From an uncultured Eggerthellaceae bacterium (lineage in GTDB: Bacteria; Actinomycetota; Coriobacteriia; Coriobacteriales; Eggerthellaceae): a DNA stretch of 20,696 nt. A program made the position numbers and the translations under genes. The DNA lies in assembly GCA_910588435.1 (NCBI GenBank), contig CAJUPL010000032.1, positions 1 to 20,696 on the forward strand, read 5' to 3'. Positions 1-7,086 of this stretch are shown here, one piece after another. The notes beneath the pieces are model-generated. The model was not told where the DNA came from. It saw nothing but the letters and a program-made list of their open reading frames with translations, and did not search any database. How positions within the stretch are numbered: the first letter of the stretch is position 1; each line of letters opens with the position of its first letter.

Positions 1-127
1 CCTTCGGCCTCGCTCCGCTCGGTCCGGTGTCGCGGGCACGCTGTGCCCGCTCCTTATATAACGGCCGCTACATGGACGCTCATTTCATTAGCATCCATGT
101 AGCGGCCTTGGCGCACTTACGTGCGTC
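1..127 (+). repeat. Three-hairpin intergenic repeat element, copy 1
   Basis: Three consecutive hairpins are visible. The first is GCGGGCAC/GTGCCCGC (32-39 with 43-50), followed by a T-rich run, so it resembles a terminator. The second pairs 63-80 with 90-107 around the loop CATTTCATT with one mismatch. The third pairs GGCGCAC (110-116) with GTGCGTC (121-127) around TTAC. The same order, with the shared frames TCCGGTGTCGCGGG, ACATGG...CATTTCATT...CCATGTAGCGGCCTTGG, recurs at 20557-20661 in the same orientation. Stem bases differ between copies but pairing is kept. Bases 1-31 also partly match sequence before copy 2. Function unknown: it may be a structured RNA tail, a terminator cassette or a dispersed repeat. 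Confidence 0.7.
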
Positions 128-454
128 CATCCAAAAAGAGCGTTGATCGATAGAGTTTCAGGTCCACCAAAGACAGCGAGGGTTCGAAGGGTGCCTGAGA
201 TTGCCATGTCTGAGGGCCAAGTTGGCTTTGGCCAACGCCGAGCCCGAAGAAAATGGCAAGGTCAGGTGCCATTCGGAGCCGCAGCGTCAGTTCAATCCGC
301 CGTTCGTAAAAGAACGGCGGAACAAGGAAGGTCATATATGACGCACAGAAAACCGAATGAGGTCAAGGATGTGACGGCACGCCGGTCTTGGGCGATGTTC
401 GCCATTCCCAGCGTAGAGTGCTACCAACGGCACCTCGACGAAAGGAAGTGCATT
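128..454 (+). other. Leader-like region with alternative hairpins before the 58-residue gene
   Basis: No convincing gene is seen up to 337. Arms GGCCAA (215-220) and TTGGCC (228-233) can pair, or GTTGGC (221-226) and GCCAAC (231-236) can pair; the two exclude each other. A perfect 9-bp hairpin follows at 297-305 with 312-320 (loop GTAAAA). Just after it lies AAGGAAGG and an ATG at 338 that is in frame with the gene starting at 455. The 39 residues between these two ATGs look unlike the rest of the protein, so I treat this stretch as leader, but a 97-residue product from 338 cannot be excluded. Confidence 0.4.
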
Positions 455-631
455 ATGGGAGCAATGGACGGTCTGAAGGACTTGGCTGGCAAGGCTAAGG
501 TTGCAGTAGAAGACGCGGGCGAGTTCGCAAAGGACAAGGGCGGTGACGCTCTGACCGGCATCAAGGACATGGCAGAGAAGGTCACAGGCAAGGATCTTGA
601 CGGTGACGGTACCATCGGAGCGGGCAAATAG
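455..631 (+). CDS. Small hypothetical protein (58 aa), antitoxin-like helix with an EF-hand-like end
   Basis: A short charged protein, rich in Lys, Asp, Gly and Ala, with an amphipathic helical first part (DGLKDLAGKAKVAVEDAGEF). This style is seen in the small actinobacterial proteins annotated as Rv0909/MT0933-like antitoxins, but the match is by eye and weak. The end, D47-x-D49-x-D51-G-x-I54, looks like the first half of an EF-hand calcium loop, though position 12 is Lys58 rather than Glu. The start at 455 is supported by AAAGGAAG seven bases upstream. A second ATG at 338, also with a good ribosome site, would add 39 residues. No toxin partner lies next to it. It is followed by its own terminator, so it appears monocistronic. 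Function unknown. Confidence 0.6.
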   Translation: MGAMDGLKDLAGKAKVAVEDAGEFAKDKGGDALTGIKDMAEKVTGKDLDGDGTIGAGK

Positions 632-655
632 CGCAAGCCCTGACCATATCCGCTA

Positions 656-726
656 GATAGGCTGCAAGCAAATAGCCTATCCCAGCCGATGTCAACGCAA
701 ATGGTTGGCATCGGCTGTTTCATTTC
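656..726 (+). terminator. Rho-independent terminator after the 58-aa gene
   Basis: Two hairpins in series. GATAGGCT (656-663) pairs with AGCCTATC (674-681). Then AGCCGATGTCAAC (684-696) pairs with GTTGGCATCGGCT (704-716), 13 pairs with one G-T wobble, followed by GTTTCATTTCAT. The second has the stem and T-rich tail expected of an intrinsic terminator. Confidence 0.75.
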
Positions 727-769
727 ATGTAGGATTCCTCCTTATGGGATCAGAGGAGGAAAGATCATC

Positions 770-1693
770 ATGAGCGGCAGGCATCCCATGGCTTTGGGCA
801 TCGCGTGCACGCTCATCGGCGGCGCGCTCTGGGGCGTCTCTGGCACAAGCGTCCAGTACCTGACCACAACGGGCGGAGCAGCTCCGGCCCTTGTCACGTT
901 CATGCGAGTTCTCCTTGGTGGCGCCATCTTCTTTAGCGTCCTCTGTGCTGCCAAGAAGGTTCCCGTGAAGGCCATGTTCGCGAACGTGAGCAGCTTGGGA
1001 GCCCTCCTTCTGTTCGCGTTCTCCTTGTATGCTAATCAGCTCTGCTATGCGCAAACGGTGCAGATCACGAATGCCGGCACGGCCACGGTGCTCCAGATGC
1101 TTGGAAGCGTCTTCGTGCTTGCCTACGTTTGCATCGCGAACAAGAGGCTCCCCAGGCCGTGGGAGCTCATTGGCCTGGCATTGGCGCTGGTGGCAACCGT
1201 GCTCATCGCCACCCAAGGAGACCTCACCAGTCTGAATATGCCGCTTGACGGCCTGCTCTGGGGGATAGCCACGGGGCTGTCCACAGCGCTCTACATAGTG
1301 GTGCCGCAGCGCATGCATCTGTTCGAGAGGTTCGGCAGCGCGCCTGTGGTAGCCGCGGGCATGCTGCTCAGTAGCATCTTCGCGCTGCCCATCTACGCAG
1401 TGCAAGCAGGAGGGTTCGCAGATGCTGTGGCCACGCTTGGCGGCTTCACCCTCTTCCAGTGGGGCGTGTTCATGGTCGGCTTGGTGCTAGTGGGCACCAT
1501 CGGCGGATACGGGCTCTATCTGCATGGCGTATCCATCGTGGGCAGTGTCCGCGGTACGCTTTTGGGAGCCATCGAGCCTGTGAGCGCAACCATCATGTCG
1601 GCCGCCTTCCTAGGGACCGCATTCACAGGTTGGGACCTGTCAGGCACGGCGCTCATGTGCCTGATGCTGGTGTTCTTGAGCAAAGAGCCATAG
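770..1693 (+). CDS. EamA/DMT-family transporter
   Basis: A 307-residue integral membrane protein with about ten hydrophobic segments in two repeated halves (about residues 8-140 and 155-300), as in the EamA drug/metabolite transporter superfamily, whose members often export amino acids or metabolites. The opening ALGIACTLIGGALWGVSG and the half-end motifs GTATVLQMLGSVFV and GTLLGAIEPVSATIMSA are typical of the family. The start at 770 is chosen because AGGAGGA lies at 754-760 and because an upstream in-frame start would be read through the preceding terminator. It is separated from the next gene by 77 bases holding a promoter, so it is probably a separate unit. Substrate cannot be told from sequence. 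The C-terminus is short after the last membrane segment. Confidence 0.85.
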   Translation: MSGRHPMALGIACTLIGGALWGVSGTSVQYLTTTGGAAPALVTFMRVLLGGAIFFSVLCAAKKVPVKAMFANVSSLGALLLFAFSLYANQLCYAQTVQITNAGTATVLQMLGSVFVLAYVCIANKRLPRPWELIGLALALVATVLIATQGDLTSLNMPLDGLLWGIATGLSTALYIVVPQRMHLFERFGSAPVVAAGMLLSSIFALPIYAVQAGGFADAVATLGGFTLFQWGVFMVGLVLVGTIGGYGLYLHGVSIVGSVRGTLLGAIEPVSATIMSAAFLGTAFTGWDLSGTALMCLMLVFLSKEP

Positions 1694-1730
1694 TGCTGGT
1701 GCTGCCCATAGCCAGAAGCTCTCCTTGATG

Positions 1731-1752
1731 TATAATACTTTGATATCAAAGT
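1731..1752 (+). promoter_or_regulatory. -10 box with overlapping 16-bp palindromic operator
   Basis: TATAAT at 1731-1736 is followed directly by the perfect palindrome ACTTTGATATCAAAGT (1737-1752). No good -35 box is seen 16-18 bases upstream. MarR-family regulators commonly bind AT-rich palindromes of this kind, and a MarR gene is the second gene of the operon that starts 18 bases downstream. Autoregulation is therefore the simplest reading; this is inference. Confidence 0.65.
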
Positions 1753-1770
1753 AATCATGAGAGGGGTGAG

Positions 1771-2676
1771 ATGGATAGGGAACCGCTAAGGATCGGCCTT
1801 ATGTATGAATCTGACGAGTGGTCAGACCACAAGCTTGCCCATGAGCTTGAGCTTGCGTTCGGGGATGCAGCGGACATCACCATGATCTGCATGGAAGACC
1901 CCTCATGCGTTCAGCGCGCCCTTGCATGCCAGCTGCTCATCAGCCGCGTGTTCGCAAGCGCGCAGTTCAGAGGGCATCTTGCCTCCCTAGAGAGGATGGA
2001 AGAGCTCATACCGAAGGCGGCAGGCGCTGGCGTGAGGATGCTGAACCCAGGCAGCGCGCACGCGTTCGAAGTCAGCAAGCACGCCTCCATGAGCGCGCTC
2101 AAGGCGGCTGGGATCTGCGTGCCAGAAGGTGAGCTCTATCGGCATCCGCAAAGCATATCCCCAGATGAGCTCACCTACCCCTGCATCATCAAGCCGGACT
2201 GCGGCGGCCGCACCACGCATACGGCACGCTTGCTGAGCAGCACGGACGCCTCTGCGTTCCTTCGCCAAGCACCTGACATCCCCTTCATCGTGCAGCGCTA
2301 CATCCAGCCTGAGCGCGGCTTCATCACGCGCGTTGAGATAGTGGGCGGCTCACCTGAGCTCATAGTGAAGCGAAGCGTCACAGCTGATGGCCTCTCAGCC
2401 TACAGGCTCGGGTCAACCTATGAGATCTATGAGGATGTGCCTGCGCACGTGCTGGAAGCGGCAACCAAGGCGGCTCGCACGCTGGGCTTCACGTTCGGCA
2501 GCTTCGACGTCATCGAAACGGACGCGGGAGCCTTCTTCATAGACGCGAATAGCGTTTCGAACGTATCGGAAGACAACACGGAGATGTTCGGCATGGATCT
2601 CATGGCCGAATACGCGAAAGCCATCTTCCAGATCATATGCCCTGTGGGGGCGATAGAAGAGAAGGGGCTTGCATGA
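1771..2676 (+). CDS. ATP-grasp family ligase
   Basis: A 301-residue protein with ATP-grasp features: a phosphate-lysine strand YPCIIKPDCGG (Lys141), an adenine-site strand IPFIVQRYIQPERGFITRVEIVGG (about 170-193), and acidic metal ligands in FGSFDVIETDAGAFFIDANS (Asp246, Asp258, Asn260). This resembles RimK/D-Ala-D-Ala-ligase-type enzymes, which join a carboxylate to an amine or thiol through an acyl phosphate. The N-terminal 110 residues form the usual pre-ATP-grasp fold. The substrate is not evident. It is first in an operon with a MarR regulator and an amino-acid importer, so an amino acid or small peptide substrate is plausible. A GAGAGGGGTGAG ribosome site precedes the ATG, and the stop overlaps the next start. 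Confidence 0.75.
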   Translation: MDREPLRIGLMYESDEWSDHKLAHELELAFGDAADITMICMEDPSCVQRALACQLLISRVFASAQFRGHLASLERMEELIPKAAGAGVRMLNPGSAHAFEVSKHASMSALKAAGICVPEGELYRHPQSISPDELTYPCIIKPDCGGRTTHTARLLSSTDASAFLRQAPDIPFIVQRYIQPERGFITRVEIVGGSPELIVKRSVTADGLSAYRLGSTYEIYEDVPAHVLEAATKAARTLGFTFGSFDVIETDAGAFFIDANSVSNVSEDNTEMFGMDLMAEYAKAIFQIICPVGAIEEKGLA

Positions 2677-3122
2677 GCCAGCTTCCGGCAGGTCATGCGC
2701 TCGTGCACCATCTGGGGCGTGCGCTTGAGGCGGCGAATGGCTGCATCGAGCGCTTGATGGAGCAAGAGGGCGTCAGGGGGCTCGTTCCCTCGCACGGGGA
2801 CATCCTCTCTGAGCTCTTCAAGTCTGAGCCTGCAACCATGCAGCAGCTAGCGCACGCGTGCGGGCGTGACCCATCCACGGTCACGGCGCTGGTGAAGAAG
2901 CTCAAGGCGCAAGGCTACGTCAACATCCAGCAGTCCGCCGAAGATGGCAGGCGCCGATGCGTGACGCTCACAGCCGAGGGAAGGGCTCTGGCGCCCAAGT
3001 TCGAACGCATCTCCGCTCGCCTCACAGAGATGCAGTCTCAAGGGCTATCAGCAGCTGAGCTGGACGAGGCGCAGCGTGTGTTGGGTATCATTGAGGACAA
3101 CTTCAGGGAGGGGATCAGATGA
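2673..3122 (+). CDS. MarR-family transcriptional regulator
   Basis: A 149-residue protein of normal MarR length. A winged helix-turn-helix is visible at about residues 54-100: ATMQQLAHACGRDPSTVTALVKKLKAQGY forms the helices and the wing carries D91-G-R93-R-R95, the classic DxR signature of the family. The start at 2673 gives an ATGA overlap with the ATP-grasp stop and follows AAGGGG, which suggests translational coupling. The next gene again overlaps by ATGA. The likely target is the palindrome at 1737-1752 in front of the operon. MarR proteins usually release DNA when a small ligand binds; the ligand here is unknown but may be the substrate of the importer or ligase. Confidence 0.85.
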   Translation: MSQLPAGHALVHHLGRALEAANGCIERLMEQEGVRGLVPSHGDILSELFKSEPATMQQLAHACGRDPSTVTALVKKLKAQGYVNIQQSAEDGRRRCVTLTAEGRALAPKFERISARLTEMQSQGLSAAELDEAQRVLGIIEDNFREGIR

Positions 3123-3991
3123 TCAGAAGGTCCATTCGAAAGATGGGGATCGCTCTAGCAGCGGCTATGATGCTTGCAGCCCTTGCTCTTGCAGGTTGTG
3201 CGTCGAACAGCGCTTCAAGCTCAGATGCTGCCTCTTCAAACGCGGGCGCGCAAGGGGAGAGCAAGGAGCTCAAGGTGGCGATGGAGCTGGCATATCCTCC
3301 GTTCGAGACGAAGGATGATGCAGGCAACCCTGCGGGCATAGCGGTGGACTTCATGCAGGACTTCGCTGACCAGTACGGCTATGACCTGAAGATAGAGAAC
3401 ACGGCTTGGGACGGCCTGATCCCGTCCTTGCAAACGGGCAAGGCAGACTGCGTGATCAGTTCCATGACCATCACAGATGAGCGCAGCCAAGTGGTGGATT
3501 TCACCGATCCTTACGCCATGGCGCAGCTTGCCGTGCTTGCGAATTCAAGCTCCGGCATAGAGCAGGCGTCTGATCTGGACCAACCTGGCAAGAAGGTTGC
3601 CGTCAAGACAGGATCCACGGGGGATGTCTATGCAACCAAGAACCTCACTAATGCAGAGATAGTCCGCCTGGCAGATGAGAGCGCTTGCGTGACTGAGGTG
3701 GTGCAGGGCAAGGCTGACGGCTTCCTCTATGACCAGCTGACCATCTATCGCAACAACCTTGCCAACCCAGACACCACTAAGGCCGTCTTCATTCCGTTCC
3801 AAGACCCGGAGGAATGGGGGATAGCTGTGAAGCAGGGCGATCAGGAGCTGCTAGATCAGCTGAACGCATTCATCGAGCAGAGCAAGCAAGACGGCGAATT
3901 CGACCGATTGACAGAGAGGTATCTCTCTGAAGAGAAGAAGGCCTTTGACCAAAATGGATTCAGATGGTTCTTCGATTTCGATGAGGAATAG
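3119..3991 (+). CDS. Amino-acid ABC transporter substrate-binding lipoprotein
   Basis: A 290-residue solute-binding protein of family 3 (polar amino acids and similar compounds). The N-terminus is a lipoprotein signal: RRSIRK, a hydrophobic stretch, and the lipobox LAGC with Cys27 as the anchored residue. A Ser/Ala-rich linker follows. Family signatures include ELKVAMELAYPPFE, GIAVDFMQDFADQYGYDLKI, WDGLIPSLQTGKADCVISSMTITDERSQVVDFTDPY and GSTGD. It should sit on the outer face of the membrane and deliver ligand to the permease encoded next. The ATGA overlap with the MarR gene places it in the same operon. The ligand cannot be assigned. Confidence 0.9.
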   Translation: MIRRSIRKMGIALAAAMMLAALALAGCASNSASSSDAASSNAGAQGESKELKVAMELAYPPFETKDDAGNPAGIAVDFMQDFADQYGYDLKIENTAWDGLIPSLQTGKADCVISSMTITDERSQVVDFTDPYAMAQLAVLANSSSGIEQASDLDQPGKKVAVKTGSTGDVYATKNLTNAEIVRLADESACVTEVVQGKADGFLYDQLTIYRNNLANPDTTKAVFIPFQDPEEWGIAVKQGDQELLDQLNAFIEQSKQDGEFDRLTERYLSEEKKAFDQNGFRWFFDFDEE

Positions 3992-4003
3992 GAGCCTTGG
4001 CGC

Positions 4004-4786
4004 TTGAGCAACATCCTCATAGCTGACAAGGGTCAAGACGTCCCAACCTGGAAGAAGGCGCTGAACTACCTGCTCGTCTGCGTTGTGGTGGTGGCCATCT
4101 TCGGCGTCTCATTGTCTGCTGCCGGGATCACGCTCAGCTTCAGCTTCGTAGAGCAATACAAGGTGCGCATCTGGGATGGCTTCTGGATGACGGTTGGCAT
4201 ATCCTCTGCCAGCTTGATAGTGAGCACAGCGCTGGGGATCCTGGTAGCTCTTGGGCAGGGGGCGCGCTTCCTGCCCATCAGGTATCTGTGCGATATGTAC
4301 GTGAAGATCATCCGCGGAACGCCGCTGATAGCGCAGATCTACTTCTTCTACTACATCATCGGCACTGCCTGGGGCGTGGATAACAAGGTGCTGGCCGGCA
4401 TCATCATCTTGTCCCTCTTTGCCGGCGCCTACATAGCTGAGATCATCCGCGCAGGGTACCAATCTCTGCCGAAGGGGCCGCTTGAGGCCGCAAGCGCGCT
4501 GGGGATGACGCAGCTGCAAGTGGGGCTGAACGTGGCCCTTCCCCAGATGGTCACCCGCACGCTGCCTGCGCTGACGGGGCAGTTCGCAAGCATCATCAAG
4601 GATTCTTCGCTTCTGTCAGTCATCGCTGTCATAGAGCTCACGCAGACCATGCGCGAGATAAGCGCCACCAATTACAACTTCTTCGGGTGCTTCTTGCTGC
4701 TGGGCGCGCTGTATCTCTGCCTGACGCTGCCCATCATGTTCATCAGCCGCTACTTCGAGCGCCGCTTCGCCTTCCAATCTGCTTAG
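4004..4786 (+). CDS. Amino-acid ABC transporter permease (HisM/GlnP type)
   Basis: A 260-residue membrane protein with the signatures of polar amino-acid permeases: RGTPLIAQIYFFYY (104-117) and the ATPase-docking loop EIIRAGYQSLPKGPLEAASALGM (EAA motif at 161-167). An extra N-terminal membrane segment (about 20-45) precedes the core. It appears to start with TTG at 4004; AGGAG at 3990-3994 lies nine bases upstream and no ATG fits. It follows the binding-protein gene by 12 bases. No ATPase gene follows: the next gene is convergent. The transporter must therefore borrow an ATPase encoded elsewhere, or the system is incomplete. Confidence 0.87.
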   Translation: MSNILIADKGQDVPTWKKALNYLLVCVVVVAIFGVSLSAAGITLSFSFVEQYKVRIWDGFWMTVGISSASLIVSTALGILVALGQGARFLPIRYLCDMYVKIIRGTPLIAQIYFFYYIIGTAWGVDNKVLAGIIILSLFAGAYIAEIIRAGYQSLPKGPLEAASALGMTQLQVGLNVALPQMVTRTLPALTGQFASIIKDSSLLSVIAVIELTQTMREISATNYNFFGCFLLLGALYLCLTLPIMFISRYFERRFAFQSA

Positions 4787-4922
4787 GTATTCGCGCCTCA
4801 TGGCGCAGGTGCTAATAAGATCGATGAGCACCTACATTGAACAACAGAGACATCCAGCACGTGTAGGTGCGCATCGTCCTTATGCGCACTCGGCCTGAAA
4901 GGCCGAAATGCGGACGGGGAGG
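4787..4922. terminator. Convergent intergenic region packed with hairpins, probable bidirectional terminator
   Basis: Between two converging genes lie, in order: GCGCC/GGCGC (4793-4806), AGGTGCT/AGCACCT (4807-4813 with 4827-4833), CACCTACA/TGTAGGTG (4829-4836 with 4862-4869), GTGCGCAT/ATGCGCAC (4867-4874 with 4882-4889) and TCGGCCT/AGGCCGA (4890-4896 with 4900-4906). The second, third and fourth stems share bases, so they are alternatives. There is no long T run on either strand, so termination is likely but not certain. Confidence 0.5.
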
Positions 4923-6740
4923 CTACTCTGCGAATATGTCCGCCTTGATGCCGCGGCCCTTGGGCCTTTGAGGGGCGCTCTCTTGCTCCTTCTTCGCGGC
5001 AGCGGCTGCCGCGGCCTTGGCCTTGCGCTTGGATAGGCGCGGCCTGTCCTCCACCATCTTCAGCAGCTCTTGCTGGGTGTGGATGTCCATCTTCTTATAG
5101 ATGTGGTTGATGTGGGTCTTTGCCGTGCTCTTTGATACGCAGAGCTGTTCTTGGATGAAGTTCGCGTTATGGCCTTTCGCAAGGATGAGGAGGACCTCCT
5201 TCTCGCGCGCTGAGAGCAGGTATTGCTCAGATAGCTCATCACAGCGACGCCGGAAGCTTCCCTTCTCCTCTTCCGTTTCCTGATCCTCCGCACCTGGCAC
5301 GTCAGCCTTCGCATCCGCAGGGACGGGCTGGTTCAGGGGAGATGTGCCCCCGTGCGCTCCAAGCGTGCCGGTTGAGGACAAGGCCGAGGCTATGCGCGTT
5401 GCGGCCTGGGAGGATTCTCCTCCAGGAATGGTCTCTGCAACTGCGCCCCACATATGCACGGGTGCCTCTGCATGCTCATGCGCTTGCGTGTTGGAGACGA
5501 TGCTCCGGATCTCACGATACCTGGGCAGGAAAGCGTATCCGATCGAGAGGATGACGGCCAGCACCAGTGCTGCCTGCGCAAGCTTGAGCTCAGGGTTGCC
5601 GTCTATTCCTATCTGGTTCACCATGATTGACCCAACGACGCTGCCAAGCTCCAAGAGTCCCCGGCCAACGCCGAACAGGAACACCGGTGAGATGCGGAAT
5701 TGCTGAGCGATGCCTGCGAAGAACACCCAGAGCATGATCTCAAGGCAGACATACCCCATGGAGATGAAGAACGAGGCCAGCACATCAAGGGATCCAGTGA
5801 GGATGGCGATGCTGGCGATGCCTGCCATGGTGATGGGCATGACCATGCGGAACAGCGTGTCCCAGAACAGATCGCGCTTGGTGAGGGAGATGGCGATGAT
5901 GTAGATCACCAGCGAGCATATGCAGGATATCCCGAAGACAAGCTGCACCGCTAGGCTTCCCGAGGGGAGCACCTCCCCGATGCAGACGCTCCGAAGCGCG
6001 CCCAGCGTGACGCCCACCACCAGCACCGGGAACCCGAAGCGCGCCAAGAACTGCGATGAGCTCACCCTGTTCTGCGTCAGCGGGTGGAAGATGGGCTCTT
6101 CATGGCGCTGATAGTAGGGGCGTGGGATCATCTTCATCAAGATGGGCATGGACAGGAGCGGCAGGAGCACAGTGACAAGGCCGCTTATCGGCGCCGGCAC
6201 CCAATTCGCGCAGGCAACCGATATGAAGATGCCCACCACGTATGAGATGGCCGTGTTCAGCACTATGGTTGCGAACTGGAACCTTGCGAACGTGGTCCCC
6301 CATATGGCGAACAGAAGGCTTGAGCCTATTCCCATGACCGAGCCTGAGAGGATGGCCATCATCTCACCCATGCCAGGGGCGCTGCCGCCGTATTGCATGG
6401 CTGTTCCAATGCAGCAGAGCAGGGTTGCCGCGAAGAGCGCGCGCTTGCTCACATAGAACCTCAATAGGAGCTGGTTGGTGGCGCCTATGAGCAGAAGGCA
6501 GATGGCGCCTACTACCAGGAATGACACGAGGACATATATGGATAGCTCCGGGGGCATGAATGGGAATCCAGGCACCAGCTCAGATGCATTGAACATCTTG
6601 GAGGAGTTGTATATGGCCATGAACAGCCATACTTGGAAGATCCCGAACCCTAGTGACAAGGAATTCAGCTCACCCGTTAGGCTTGAGCCATCAGCTGTGC
6701 GCTTGATGCTCACTGTGATGCGAGGCTTGGTTGCCGCCAA
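4923..6740 (-). CDS. Membrane-bound LuxR-family regulator (MFS-like domain + HTH)
   Basis: A 605-residue protein with about twelve hydrophobic segments over residues 28-420, resembling an MFS transporter fold. A low-complexity linker follows (about 420-508), and then a LuxR/GerE helix-turn-helix at about 509-564 (LSAREKEVLLILAKG, VSKSTAKTHINHIYKKM). The end is a basic Ala/Lys-rich tail. Such fusions are abundant in Eggerthella and relatives, often beside molybdoenzymes, and are thought to sense the enzyme's substrate in the membrane and activate transcription. The start is TTG at 6740, with GAAAGGTG just upstream. The gene diverges from the Mo-enzyme operon, and its promoter overlaps a dyad in the shared region. 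The likely target is that operon and itself. Confidence 0.9.
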   Translation of the reverse strand: MAATKPRITVSIKRTADGSSLTGELNSLSLGFGIFQVWLFMAIYNSSKMFNASELVPGFPFMPPELSIYVLVSFLVVGAICLLLIGATNQLLLRFYVSKRALFAATLLCCIGTAMQYGGSAPGMGEMMAILSGSVMGIGSSLLFAIWGTTFARFQFATIVLNTAISYVVGIFISVACANWVPAPISGLVTVLLPLLSMPILMKMIPRPYYQRHEEPIFHPLTQNRVSSSQFLARFGFPVLVVGVTLGALRSVCIGEVLPSGSLAVQLVFGISCICSLVIYIIAISLTKRDLFWDTLFRMVMPITMAGIASIAILTGSLDVLASFFISMGYVCLEIMLWVFFAGIAQQFRISPVFLFGVGRGLLELGSVVGSIMVNQIGIDGNPELKLAQAALVLAVILSIGYAFLPRYREIRSIVSNTQAHEHAEAPVHMWGAVAETIPGGESSQAATRIASALSSTGTLGAHGGTSPLNQPVPADAKADVPGAEDQETEEEKGSFRRRCDELSEQYLLSAREKEVLLILAKGHNANFIQEQLCVSKSTAKTHINHIYKKMDIHTQQELLKMVEDRPRLSKRKAKAAAAAAAKKEQESAPQRPKGRGIKADIFAE

Positions 6741-6797
6741 TTGTCACCTTTCGAACTGATGATGAAGGTTGATGTTGGATCATGCGTCTGAGCAGGC

Positions 6798-6826
6798 ATT
6801 ATAGAAATGCGAACCCTAAAAATCAA
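6798..6826 (-). promoter_or_regulatory. Predicted sigma70-type promoter of the luxR gene
   Basis: On the minus strand, TTGATT (6821-6826) and TATAAT (6798-6803) are separated by exactly 17 bases. The -35 box lies inside the left arm of the dyad at 6822-6840, so a protein bound there would affect this promoter directly. Confidence 0.65.
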
Positions 6827-6840
6827 CCTAGAGGGTTGAT
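6822..6840. promoter_or_regulatory. Dyad 1, candidate regulator-binding site
   Basis: ATCAACC (6822-6828) and GGTTGAT (6834-6840) form a perfect 7-bp inverted repeat with a five-base gap. A further half-site GGTTGATG occurs at 6767-6774. The size fits a LuxR-type dimer site. It overlaps the -35 box of the luxR promoter. Confidence 0.5.
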
Positions 6841-6854
6841 GCCTTGGAACCTAA

Positions 6855-6900
6855 TAACAATCTGCTGATACGACGATTGTTACGATGCGGAAACTATATT
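6855..6900 (+). promoter_or_regulatory. Dyad 2 and -10 box, candidate activated promoter of the Mo-enzyme operon
   Basis: TAACAATC (6855-6862) and GATTGTTA (6875-6882) form a perfect 8-bp inverted repeat with a 12-base gap. TATATT at 6895-6900 is a fair -10 box, while no recognisable -35 box lies at the right distance. The dyad centre would fall about 38-40 bases before the start of transcription, where LuxR-type activators commonly sit at promoters that lack a good -35. The assignment is inference. Confidence 0.5.
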
Positions 6901-6910
6901 TCAGGACGGT

Positions 6911-7065
6911 AACAGCAACCGCTGTTCATCCATCGGCTTCCAAGCAGTCTCTTCGCTAGCTAGGGATAGCGAAGGGGTTCGCCGAACCACACATATATAT
7001 GTATGGGGAGGCTTGCTTGTAAGACTGCATGTTCGCGCATGCAGAGTTGTTCCATAAGTATGGAA
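6911..7065 (+). other. Structured 5' leader of the Mo-enzyme mRNA
   Basis: Five perfect short inverted repeats follow one another: AACAGC/GCTGTT (6911-6926), CTTCGCTA/TAGCGAAG (6951-6974), GGTTC/GAACC (6976-6988), CTGCATG/CATGCAG (7025-7044) and TTCCATA/TATGGAA (7050-7065). No known riboswitch family is recognised. A stabilising leader is one reading, since the gene shows codon use suggestive of high expression. Confidence 0.5.
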
Positions 7066-7086
7066 TCGCGAGAAAGAAGGAAAAGT

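Noticed and set aside
725..1405. 226-codon frame on the minus strand over the EamA gene
   Set aside because: Composition is charged, low in family-like features, and the sense frame is a clear transporter.
7003..7086. N-terminal extension of the Mo-enzyme with several Cys, which could be mistaken for an Fe-S motif
   Set aside because: It reads through two perfect leader hairpins, lacks a ribosome site at 7003 and has no family similarity; AGAAGGAAAAG directly precedes the ATG at 7087.
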